DNA from: Heterotrichella gracilis
Lineage: Eukaryota; Sar; Xanthophyceae; Tribonematales; Xanthonemataceae
Direction of reading: 5' to 3'
Assembly (NCBI GenBank): GCA_032358255.1
Contig: JAULBX010002002.1
Location: 62,001 to 126,000, forward strand
DNA length: 64,000 nt
Below are positions 35,355 to 46,124 of this stretch, piece by piece. Made by a program: the position numbers and the translations under genes. The notes beneath the pieces are model-generated. The model worked only from the letters and a program-made list of their open reading frames with translations, searched no databases and was not told the origin of the DNA. Within the stretch, counting starts at the first letter, position 1; each line of letters starts with the position of its first letter.

Positions 35355-36556
35355 GTCCTTTGGCCTGTTGATGGTGTGCGCGGGGCGAAGGTGTGGGTAC
35401 TGTAGGGGTGGTGCAACAAGGGCTATACAAGGCGGGTCAACAGTGCTTTGCAATAAGCGAGAACGGGGGTGGACCAATCCTAGGATAGAGCACAACCAAG
35501 GAGCATGGCGCAGCAGGTACACATGCAACGTGCACCTTATTACAGTTACAAGCTTCCCCAGAATATGCATCCGAAACCAGAGGTCCCAAGCAGTGCACAA
35601 ACCAGGCGCACTAAGATGGCAGTACAGGACACGCCCTAATCAGTCACTACCAACCCAGCTGCCATGATTTAAAGTTCTACCCCAGGACCTACTTTGTAGG
35701 GGTTCCAAGGCGCTCCTTTTTGCTGCCCACCAGCTTGAAAGAGAACATCCCGGTGTGAGGGCAGCTTCCCCTAGACCTTCTCCCTGCACAGCTGGACTAC
35801 CAAGACCAACCACCTGCATGCAAGCAGGAGCCAGCTTAGTTGTACAGGTGGCCTCTAAGACATAGAGTGAGACAAGTGTTGTGAAGCGGGTTGCTGGGGG
35901 CAAAGGTGACCACCTCGATTACTCCAAGGCTAGCTGCATTTGCCATGGAAGCAGGGCGAACATGCAGTGCCTAACCCAACAGGTTGTCTGCTCTGGGCAG
36001 CAATCGTCGGTGTATGTTTGCAATAAAAGGCCGTCCTACCGTGGTGAAGAGTAGAACCGGGTGTGGGCTCCTATGGCATGGTTGTCATTGACGATGCCTC
36101 ACTGAGACGGGCGCAGATATGGCACTGCCCTTTTTGCTGAAGGTCGCCGGCTCACCCTGCCAGTAGATCCAGTGTTTTGTTGTTGGCATCGCGACTCTTG
36201 TTGGACATGCCAACCCAAAAGCACCCCACGATGTGTGCCAGGTCGATCCGTGCCTCTACAGCTATGCAAACATATGCAGTTTTCGCTGGTTGTCAACAGT
36301 GTGCACTTTAAACCCATAAAATACTCATACGGGTGTTCCCGCGAACCCAAACAGTTTTTTTTTATAAATCACTGGGTTGGTCACTAATCTATCCCTGTTA
36401 TGCATGCATGCATTCTTGCAGGGCCCACCTCGCAAACGCTTCCCAGTGTGTACACGGACAAAAAGGACGTTTGCTCTGGCTCCTTGTTACATTTTATATC
36501 CTGGTTGCAGCAACACCACCACTACGTAACGTTTGCAACACCATTTAAATACACTG
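35355..36556. other. Divergent intergenic region, SnRK2-like kinase / MYG1
   Basis: This is about 1.2 kb between outward-facing genes and should hold both promoters and leaders. No reading frame with a recognisable domain is seen. Confidence 0.45.
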
Positions 36557-39185
36557 ATGCTGCTCGCCCCATATCGAGCTGTTGCCACTCGTGTTTGTAA
36601 CCCCACACTAGCAGCCACCGTGCGTCAGACAGCCCTCCGTTCTATGAGCATTGCCGTACAGTCTGCTGCAGCGGACGACTTGAAACGTAAGATGGTGCGG
36701 ATAGGCACCCACAACGGCACGTTCCACTGCGATGAGGCACTGGCATGCTTTCTGCTCAAGCGGACCCCAACATACAAAGATGCGTCCATCGTGAGGACCA
36801 GGGACCCAAAGCTGCTCCAGGAGCTTGAAGTCGTGGTCGACGTGGGGGGCGCATATGACCCAAGTGAGTCCTCCTGACATCTAGAGTCCGAATGGTGTTG
36901 GGCATGTGGCGGCTCAGAACGATACGAACGGACGGGTCTCTGCCTGCCTGGCGAAGTTACAATCCCCACAGTTGCGAGTACAAGCTGCCTTGTTGTTCTG
37001 GGGCTCTGTCAGACGTTGCATCTGTGGAGTTGTCGTTCCCCACTGTTGACACTGACTGACTGACACCCTGTTCTGGCCCAGGTACTTTCCGGTTTGACCA
37101 CCACCAACGGGAGTTCCAGGACAACTTTGGCAACGGTAGGACCCTCGGGACTGGCAACTGCATCACTGGCTGCTGTTAGCTAGCAACAAACTTCCACAGG
37201 CATGCACATGCCGCTATGTCCAGCTATGCATACCCAAAGGACAATGCATTCCTGCCACTTCTGGTGCAAATGCTATGCCCCACCCATGTTTCAAGACACT
37301 TTTGCCACGCATCCCTAAGTGCATGCCTGCCACTGCACCTTTGCATAACATGGCACTGTGGATGCACCTGCCACTGAACTTTTTGCCTGGCAACCCACAG
37401 GGTTCAAGACGCGCCTGTCTAGCGCGGGACTGGTCTACAAGCACTTTGGCGCGGGCATCGTGGGCGATGTCATGGGCCTGCCCGCTGACCACCCCGACGT
37501 GAAGACGGTGTACATGGCGGTGTACAAGAACTTCATGGAGGCGATCGATGCGATCGACAACGGTGCGAATGGTCACATGGGTCTCTTTAGGGCTGCGTTT
37601 ACACCCCCTAGCCCCCATCCACTGCTGGTGTGGATACCTTGTCCATGGCTTTCACTTGCAGCGGTGCCTGGCGCTGATCCTTGCCCAGCATTGGCTGCTG
37701 CAGCATGGCGCAACGCCTGCACAGCGTCTCCCCAACACTCCACAGCATCATTCGCCACATCATGCACGCGTCCCTGCCAGGTGTCAACCAGTGGGATGCC
37801 GAGGGCCCGCCCAAGTACGTGAACAGCACGCACCTGTCTGCGCGCGTGGGCGCGCTCAACCCCAAGTGGAACGAGGAGGACAGCGACGAGGTGCTGTACA
37901 CGCAGTTCCTCAAGGCGGTGGAGCTCACAGGGGCGGAGTTCATGGAGAGCGTGGCCTACTTTGCCAAGGTGCGCCAGGGTAAATTGGGTGAAATTGAAAT
38001 GGGTACCAGGGTAAAAATGGTGGGTCCGACATGCAAATGGTCGGTGTGGAGGATCAGTCCATGATGAGTAATGACCACCTGGGGATGGTTTGGGAATAAT
38101 TGATCGGCCTGTGATCATTGCCCATCTCTGCAAGTGTAAGTATGAACTCCTGGGCGCCATGCAAACAGTTGTGGACGAAGTTCATAGCGAGCAGTAGCTA
38201 CTTCTCAAAGGTGCGCCAGGGGGCTAAGGGGACAGTGCGCCGACGATCAGCTGGGAATCAGCTGATGGTCAACATTGCTCACAGCTTGCACAAACCTACA
38301 GCCCATCACCGCAGAGCATGCACAGGCGTATGCATGAGACAGTAAATAATATGGCATATATTATCTGACGTACTATTTTGTGGCACAGGTGTGGCTGCCT
38401 GCGCGCACCTACGTCCAGGAGTCCCTTGCGCAGCGCTTTGATGCGGATCCCAGCGGTGCCATCATGCGCCTGGTGCACTACTGCCCATGGAAGGAGCACC
38501 TGTATGAGCTGGAGGAGGAGATGGGCATCAAGGGGCAGATAATATACTGCCTGTACGAGGTAGGGTGGTAGGGTTTAGAAGTTAGGGTTTAGGTCAAGTT
38601 AGTGTGCAGCGTTGCCTGTAAAAGTTAGGGCGTGTGTGGGTTGATTGGGACACCGCTGAGTGGATCGTGTGGCAATGGTCGGTGCATGTCGGGTGGATGA
38701 TTGATGGCGCGTGATCGGTGCGTGCATCCCATGTGATTGAAATGGAATAAGACTGGCATGGTGTGGGCCATGAGGTCGCGGCATGCAGGTTTTGAGTGGG
38801 CACGCGGCGCAGCTTGCATGTTGCAAGTACATTTAAAAAGAAAAAGTGTGTGTTTCTGGGGTCCCGTTCAACGCCAGCAGCCACATGCCATAGCAGTTGG
38901 CAACTTCGCCCCACCCCGATCCCGCCCTAAATTCCACTCCCGTGCCTGTTGCAGGATGGGCGCGAGAAGAAGTGGCGCGTGCAGGCGGTGTCTGCATCCG
39001 CGGGCAGCTTTGAGAGCCGCAAGGGGTTGAAGAAGGAGTGGAGGGGAATCAGGGACCAGGACCTGTCTGACCTCGCGGGCATCCCAGGCTGCGTGTTTGT
39101 GCACGCGTCGGGGTTCATCGGGGGCAATGCAACCTATGAGGGCGCGCTGGAGATGGCGCGCCAGTCCCTGGCCGCGGCGGAGTGA
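36557..39185 (+). CDS. MYG1 exonuclease (UPF0160 family)
   Basis: Six exons join in frame: 36557-36863, 37082-37135, 37401-37562, 37781-37968, 38389-38559, 38955-39185, giving 370 residues. MYG1 is a DHH-superfamily 3'-5' RNA exonuclease found in the nucleus and mitochondria of yeast and animals. The metal-binding start is IGTHNGTFHCDEALA, followed by VRTRDP, VVDVGGAYDP and RFDHHQ, the DHH-type signature. WKEHLYELEEE and the C-terminal IPGCVFVHASGFIGG also match the family. The first 45 residues are rich in Arg, Ala, Thr and Ser with no acidic residues before the core and look like a mitochondrial presequence; MSIAVQ or MVRIG could be internal starts for a second form. Intron 4 carries a decayed copy of the exon-4 end. 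Confidence 0.95.
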
Positions 39186-40136
39186 CGGACACTCATTGGG
39201 GCTGTGGGTGTGGACGTGGGGGGTTGTGCGGGAGAGATGGTGTTCGCTGGAGGTGCCATGCCATCTTGAATTTGCAGGCTGATGCATGCGGATGGGTGGA
39301 TGGTATCTGCTCCAACTTCTGCTGATGCAGAAAGTAGTCAGGTGATTCTATCGAACGCTCTGCCAATAAATGGACTGACAAATGGTTTTCCGCATTCGCA
39401 AGCTGGCTGTTGCTGGGTGCATGAACATCTCTGTGATTATACAGCATGGGCAGCTGGGTCCATGTGCGAGCCCACTTCTGTTTTAACTTATCTGAGCGCA
39501 TTTTTGTACTGACGTGCTTGAGGCGGGGACGGTGGTGGCCAGCTGCAAGCATTGCTAGGTGCATGGGACATAATTTTGGAAAATTCATCCAGTTTTTGGC
39601 GGATGTCACTGAGCCGGGGCTGTTGTCAAAGCAACTGTCCCAAAAATGGAACTTGCACCAACGCCACAAACCATAGGTTTATCACTGCTGTTTACTCTGT
39701 GCGTTTATCATGGTGTGTCGGTGGCAATTGATCATGGCCATGCCTCAATTGCACAGCATTGATCTGTAGCCACTGTAAACTTCTGGCACACTGTACTGTA
39801 CCTTACTGGCGCTGTGGGCAGGCTGGCTGGTTCACCTTGGCCTCTTGGCATGGCTTCAGCCTGGCTACCAAAATGGTAGTGGGACCTCCCCGTTATCGTG
39901 TTATTGCGTCTTCCGGTGCTGCAGTTGCAGACCGGTTTTTGTGCAGCGAAAACGAGCAATATCTGATGCTTGAAAGCACCGTTTGTTGTACAAGTGGAAA
40001 CGTGCTGGGAGACTGTGCTCATCACCGCGTGTTAGCCTGTCGCCGTGCCCATCCATGCAGCCTTGTCGCTGAAAGTGGCGGGGTTCCGATTTCGTGCAAC
40101 CCATCCAAAAGCAGTGGCAGCACATTGGGGTACACG
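39186..40136. other. Intergenic region, MYG1 / LysM gene
   Basis: This holds the MYG1 3' flank and the LysM promoter. The LysM frame stays open upstream of its ATG to about 39759, but that stretch has no conserved character and is taken as leader. Confidence 0.45.
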
Positions 40137-40751
40137 ATGGCTCAGCAGGTCTCCCTCCTGAGGGGCCAACCGGTCCTCTCAAGACCGCAGCTGTGCAAAT
40201 CACGGCCAGCACGGGGCCAGCTGCAGGTCTCGTCCCACTTCACAGTGAGACCCTACACCCTGAGAACCGGCGACACCTTGGAGAGCATTGCCCACAAGCG
40301 AGGCCTGCAGGTGGAGGAGCTCACGGCCCTCAACCTGGTGACCAAGCCCGAGAACATCAAGGAGGGCGTTACGATCATGCTCCCAGCGGGCAAGCTGTCG
40401 TCCAGAGACAAGGAGATCCTGTCTGGAGTGGGCCCCGGCACCTACCGGGCCTACCCGGTGCGCAAGGGCGAGTCTGTTGAGGACATCATCTCCAAGCGGG
40501 GTATCAAGCGGGAGGAGCTTGCGGTGCTGAACCCCGGGATCAACCTTGAGAAGCTCCCAGAAAACGTGGTGCTGAAGCTGCCAGCGGGGAAGTACACTGT
40601 GCGTGAGAGGGAGATGATGACTGGCAGTGGCCTGGTGCCTGCAGAGTTCTTCCAGTCCGGCAACAACTTCAGCCTGGTGTTTGTGGCGGGGGTGGTCATC
40701 GGCGCGGGTGTGTCTGCTCTCTGGGTGAGGAACCACAGGCAGGCCGATTGA
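40137..40751 (+). CDS. Two-LysM-domain protein with C-terminal membrane anchor
   Basis: A single exon of 204 residues. After a 35-residue leader rich in Gln, Ser, Arg and Leu, like a plastid transit peptide, two LysM modules follow. The first starts YTLRTGDTLESIAHKRGLQ and ends GVTIMLPAGK. The second starts YPVRKGESVEDIISKRGIK and ends NVVLKLPAGK. Near the end SLVFVAGVVIGAGVSALWV is a transmembrane segment, followed by RNHRQAD. LysM modules bind N-acetylglucosamine-containing glycans. With this layout the modules would sit on one side of an organelle or ER membrane rather than act as a receptor; there is no kinase. The ATG was chosen because the leader is compact from there. A plastid location is inferred, and no partner is known. 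Confidence 0.85.
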   Translation: MAQQVSLLRGQPVLSRPQLCKSRPARGQLQVSSHFTVRPYTLRTGDTLESIAHKRGLQVEELTALNLVTKPENIKEGVTIMLPAGKLSSRDKEILSGVGPGTYRAYPVRKGESVEDIISKRGIKREELAVLNPGINLEKLPENVVLKLPAGKYTVREREMMTGSGLVPAEFFQSGNNFSLVFVAGVVIGAGVSALWVRNHRQAD

Positions 40752-41625
40752 GCGCTGGGTGAACAGCTTGTGATCTTCTTGTGGGCACTCTATGGGGCCT
40801 AAAGTCACATATTTGTAGAATTTTCAAGCACTGCTGCTGTATTTCAGTTGGTGCATTTTTTGTAGGAGAGTTTGTCCAGCAAGGTGCAGAGCATCCTCTG
40901 CTAGCTCGTCTGGCGTTGCCAATCGGTGATAAGAACCATTACACCATCCCCGCTCCACATGCCTCACATGTCACATACGCTGATGGCCTTTGATGGAGGA
41001 ACCTATGAGCAATAGCCTTGCAGATCCTCAGAGATTTGCATCATAGCAACAGGCAGTCAAGTGTCACATCCTTTGCCACTGCTACACCCCACAATTACGC
41101 ACATACCTTTCTGGCTGTGTAACGAACATGTCTCGCCACCTCACTGCCCTCTTGTCGGCCTGAGTCATAGAGTCTGTGCAGCAAACTCTGCTTGTATGGT
41201 ACTGCACCTTGTTTGTGTGTGTGACGAGTCCACACTGGGCACCCAATAAGGGGTCTACATTGTGGACTGTCAGGGGGTTCAAATGCATGCATATAAAAGA
41301 AGGTAAAAACGGGTAATGCACCCATCTGCATGCATGTGCGTATTACTGATGTTCTGTTATTCTGTTATCACTGGTGTGATACTACCGTAATACAGTGGTT
41401 ACCCTATTCACCACTGACGCTGGGTGGCACCTGTATGCGCTATGCACGAGTTGCAAACTGGAGTTGGTCTCAGAGTCATAATCTAGTGTTGCCACCGCAA
41501 TGCATGCTTGAAAGATTGCCACACATACTGTTTTGATAGCTACCAGCTTGACGGCAACCCCCCACTTGAGGTTGTCCTGAAAACAAAAATACAACTGGTA
41601 CTCTGTGCTAGGGTGGTCATCAAAG
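40752..41625. other. Intergenic region, LysM gene / SAM50
   Basis: No gene or repeat family is recognised beyond short TGCATGCA runs. Confidence 0.45.
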
Positions 41626-44600
41626 ATGACCGAACAGCAACAAGATGCATCGCACGATGAGTCTCAAGCACGGTATGAGGTGCTCCTGGAAGGGCTGAGG
41701 CACAAGCCGCTGCGCGTGAGCAGCATCACTGTCGAAGGTCTCAACCGCACCAAGGAGTATATCGTGCAAAGGGAGCTGCGCCGTGGGCTGGGCGATGCGG
41801 AGACCCTGGAGGAGATCAAGGATGCCGCATTGGAGGCGTTCCAGCGGCTGCACTCACTGGGCATATTCAACGCCGTGAACGTCACCGTTGATGAGGATGA
41901 GATGGTGGGTGCTTGGTTTTGCAGCACCATAGTGGTTATGATTTATAGAGCATGCATGCATGCTGACAGGTGTTGGTGCAATGCAGGGCAACCCTGATGC
42001 CTGCAACATACACATCCGCTGCGCAGAGAAGGGGCCTGTGAGTCTGCACACGGGGACATACGTCCAGGGCACCGAAGGTGGGTCACAGCCCTGTGTGGCG
42101 TGGGGCTGGGTGGACAGGATGTGACGCCCTCCTTGCCTCTACCTTGTTAACGGACAGGCTGCATATATGTGTACTCTTCCACCTACTCAGGCCAGAAAGC
42201 GTTCAACTGTTGTCACTACCCACAAGGGCGCCGCTCTGCCTCTGGACACCATCCCAACACCATGCATGGAGGCAGATTAATGGGGTGGCTGCTTCGCCCC
42301 TAAACCCTAAACTCCCTGTCATATGCCCGTGGCCTATCCCAAGAAGCGAAGCCCGAGGATGGCTTGGCTCAGATTGTCCGTCCCCACCCGTTCCTTGCCA
42401 CAATCCCATCTCCATCCACATGCGCCATGCAGATTAGGGGCGGCAGCTCTGCTACCTGCCGTTTGGTTGTGAACTCCCACCAAAGAGGCGCCCACAGATG
42501 GTGCTGTTGACCATGTAGAATCCTCCTCGGTGTTGATCAAGTACATTTTCCCTTGATTGGTCGTGTACACTTTCTGTGCAGGCAGCTTGGAGATGACGGT
42601 CAACGTGTCCAACCTGCTGGGCCGAGCTGAGAAGGTGTCGGCCAACGTGGAGTATGGCAGCTCAAGCAGCAATGAGTACAGCATCGGATTGAGCAAACCG
42701 CACCTCAAGGGCCTGGCGCTCGACCTGGACGTCAAGGGGTTCCAGACCTACAAGAGCTGCCAGCAACAGTCCTCGTATGTGGAGCGGTTGCGAGGCGGGA
42801 CGGTGGGCGTCACAACGTAAGCCACAGCTCTATGCCAGGCGGATCATGGCACTTACATGCTGCTGCAGCTCTCCCAAGGGTGCATCGGTTGCACCATACC
42901 ATGGCGCTGCACACCGTACGCAGCCCTAAGGGGGCACGGGGGACTAACAGTCTGAGGATGCATTGCTACCTGCATTCTGTCCCATAGTATACCACGCCAT
43001 CAAGTCCACATGCTATGCAGCTGCACGGGGAGCCAGAAGGGGGGATAAATCACTCGGGGAATGCATTAGCAAGGCGGGCCCTCCCTCACAGGCCCTGAAC
43101 CCCAACCCCTAAACCCTTAACCCTATATCCTCACAGGGAGGTTGGCAGGCACTGCTTGGCCTACGAGCTGGGCTTGCGCTCCCTCACAGACCCCTACCCC
43201 TAAACCCTAAACCCTACATTCTCACAGGGACGATGGCAGACACTCCTTGGCCTACGAGCTGGGCTGGCGGTCCCTGACTGACCCTACCCACATGGCCTCA
43301 AACTCCATCCGGCAGCAGTTTGGGCACAGCCTCAAGTCATCGCTGCGCCACATCTTCACATTCCATGTGCCGCCGCCGGTGGACCACCCAGGGGCGTATC
43401 TATGTGGCGGGAGGTACGTGCGGCTGGGCTCGTTTTCGTCATTTTTGCATCCATGTCAGCAGTACAGCCCGATTAGTAGTCAGCCATGCTCATGCATTGT
43501 GTCCTGGCAATGAATTTATACCATTTGTGGGGGTGACTGAGGTGATGTGGAGTGGTGTGCTGTGGAATTGGGTGATAGTGCAACCACGCAAGGCATCCAC
43601 GTGATCTGCCTCACCACCACCAAACAGCACACACAGGGCCAGGGCAAACACCTTGCCATAGTGCTGGTCAGGGTTGGTGCACATGCCAGGAGCCGCCAAC
43701 GAGGTCCCAACACAAGCATTGCCCTCACACCCCACCGCACCACCCCGCCGCACTCCTACATCCCACTGGCCCAACCCACCGCACTCCCACACCCCGCAGG
43801 CTCACCACCGAGCTATTAGGCCTGGCCCCCGGCTCCCACCTGCAGCGCGCAGTGCGGAGCCATGTGCACAGCCAACTGGACATTCCCCTCACACGGGGAA
43901 CCCTCCTCGCCCTCGGTGTTGACCTGGGTGTCATACTCCCCTTGGGGGTTGGCCTGGCCTCGGCCCAAACCAACGTCAGCGACAGGTTCTTCCTGGGAGG
44001 CGCGGGCAGCTTGCGGGGATTCGGGCAGCGGGGGATAGGCCCCACGGATGCGCGGCGCAGGTCGATGCCGACAGCTGGCGGAGTGGGGATCGAGCCGGGG
44101 ACCTCTGCCCCTGTGGCATCCACCAGCAGCGAGGTAAGGGGTGGACAGGTCGATGTGGTGCATGCGCCGCATCCACCCTGTGACCTGGTGATGCCCTGGC
44201 ATCAGTGCAGGCTGCATTTTGTCCTCAGCAATCCCCCGTGATTGCATCTTGTCTGGATCGTGATTTCATTGTGTATCATGTCCTGCTATTGCACCCTGCA
44301 GCCGCGCATAGGCTCCCATCAGTACTGCAACTTCCACGCACTGACAGCCATCGTACATGTTCCATCACAACACTCGTTTTCACCTTGTGCGTCAAGCTGC
44401 AAAGTCCTGTGCACCAACTGACGCCACCCCTTCCGCCCTTGCCACAGGCCCCGCCCGATCCCCTTACCCCCCGCGTCACCGGGCCCGTCAAGCGTGATGC
44501 CTTGGGAGGTGACCTCAGCCTTGCTGTCATGGCTGCGCTGCGATTTGACATCCCGCACTCGGCCTTCCAATCGCTGGGCATCCAGGGCCACGTGTTTGCC

Positions 44601-45059
44601 AACGGGGGCAACCTAATGGGCCTGGCGGGCAAGGCGCAACCGATCAAGGAGCGAGCACAGGTGAGTGCCTTGCCTTGCCTGCCTTGGTGCTTTGCTACTG
44701 CGTGGCATGTGGTGAGACGGTGTGTTGCGAGGTGTTGCGGGGCTTGGTTGGCCGGCAGAATGTACCTGTGAATGGGTGTGAAGGCACTTTGTGCGTTCAA
44801 AGTGGGTGTAATTAGGCACAAAGTGCGTGCGACACACACTGGCAACATGCCCCCTTCCTTGCTTGCTTCCTGACCCCCCCTTGCCCTCACTTTGTCGCAG
44901 GAGTTTGTAAACACCTTCCGGTGGAGTGTGGGCGTGGGCCTGGTGTGGGCCACGGGGCTTGGCAATCTGGAGGTGAACGTGTGCAGGGTGCTGGCAGCAC
45001 AGGAGCACGACAAGCTGCGCACAGGCCTACAAGTGGGGTTTACGCCAAAACCCTACTAG
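41626..45059 (+). CDS. SAM50, mitochondrial outer-membrane assembly protein (Omp85 family)
   Basis: Seven exons join in frame: 41626-41904, 41987-42077, 42582-42816, 43228-43413, 43800-44133, 44448-44660, 44901-45059, giving 498 residues. SAM50 inserts beta-barrel proteins into the mitochondrial outer membrane. One POTRA domain is seen (VSSITVEGLNRTKEYIVQRE, then LHSLGIFNAVNVTVDE). The rest is a 16-strand-type barrel with the Omp85 loop-6 motif DRFFLGGAGSLRGFGQRGIG. The last strands end in RTGLQVGFTPKPY, where an aromatic terminal residue is typical. There is no transit peptide, which argues against a plastid OEP80; OEP80/Toc75-V is the alternative. Exon 4 was placed at the second of two tandem acceptor copies, because the first copy runs into a stop. 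Confidence 0.9.
43074..43283 (+). repeat. Tandem duplication of the exon-4 edge of SAM50
   Basis: The segment around the acceptor CTCACAG|GGA and the next 55 coding bases occurs twice, 89 bases apart (43131-43195 and 43220-43284), with 9 mismatches over 65 bases by my count. Its 3' part ccctccctcacag..ccc also occurs a third time at 43080. Spacers are CCCCTAAACCCTTAACCC and CCCTAAACCCTAAACCC. The first copy keeps reading frame for about 20 codons, then meets TAA in the telomere-like spacer. Confidence 0.9.
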
Positions 45060-46124
45060 GGTTTTGTGGAGTGCCTGTTGGCGTCACGCACAAATCCTAC
45101 TAGGGTTTGAGGTCTGCAGCGGAGCTCCACAGACCCCGGCGCCTTTCTTTCATAGAGTATTTGGCAGGCAGTGGTTGCGCTTCCCAGGCGGGGGGACCAC
45201 TTATGCGCTTACTATAACATAAGGGGCTGAGGCTTGGCTTGTTGGCGTGTGGGGGTTTGTGCGTGTCTGGCCTACACACATATATGCAACTAGCTAGTGC
45301 TTGGACTGATGGCGGCAAGGTTAGCAGGCATGTTGCGGCAGCTGGTGGCTTTGAGGATGCAGCCCTTATTCCTTATGTGCAGAAGAGCTGTGGTGTGCTT
45401 TATGTGTTGCAGATGTGTATTGACATTTCACCTCCCTGGTAGTGTGGTGGTGGAAGGCGCAATGCAGGCCACATGACCAAGGGCTAGTTCAGCCTGAACC
45501 CCCAACAGCGTTGCACTCCTTGGTCCATGCAAACAGGTTGCTGCCAGTGTCGCTGTTATACATTTTGAGCCACATTGCGCAAAAATTGCCTTCTTCGTGT
45601 GCGTCACCAGCCCCCCTTGTGGCTGGTCGGTGCCCTGGTGCGAGCCAGTGGCCCCTGAACTCCGCCTTTGTGCGTCCCCTTTCTTCTTCTGGCGCCGGGT
45701 CATGGCAGTGGCATCCTGCTATTCTTCGCCCGCAAATACGGGCCTCCACAATTGTGAACTTGCACAATCTGTTCAACAGCTGCTTGGTTTGGCCCTGTTA
45801 AGAGTCCACCTATATGTGCCCTTGCAAGCACCGATTTCCCTCCACTGCGGCCTCCCTCCACTCCACTGGAGCCAGTGGAAGGTCCCAGCTCCTGCCAAGG
45901 GCTGAAATTTCAAGTGCCTTGCCTCGAGGAACCTCCTTTTTTATTGCGTGACTTAAAGCTTGAACCAAAGGCTTCGGACCATATAAACCGCTGTCAAGGG
46001 TGTTTGTACAGTGTATAGGCGAGGCAAATGCGGTAAGCAGCCTTGGAAGTGACGCTGCTTTGCGGGGGGTTGCCTGAATCACAGGCTCTTGCGTTGCGTT
46101 GCGGTGCTTCCACCTAGGGTCAAG
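45060..46124. other. Intergenic region, SAM50 / racemase-like gene
   Basis: The last codons and stop of SAM50 (ccctactagggttt) are echoed at about 45087, a small tandem copy. A 38-base stretch starting tggcccctgaactccgcctt at 45648 recurs at 50608. No gene is recognised; a minus-strand open frame at 45489-45776 may be a transposon relic. Confidence 0.4.

Noticed and set aside
43139-43200. First SAM50 acceptor copy as the real exon 4
   Set aside because: It meets TAA in the CCCTAAA spacer and has no donor. The downstream copy gives a full barrel sequence in phase.
45489-45776. Minus-strand open frame as a gene
   Set aside because: No recognisable domain and no splice context. Part of it overlaps a dispersed motif also found at 50608, so a repeat relic is more likely.
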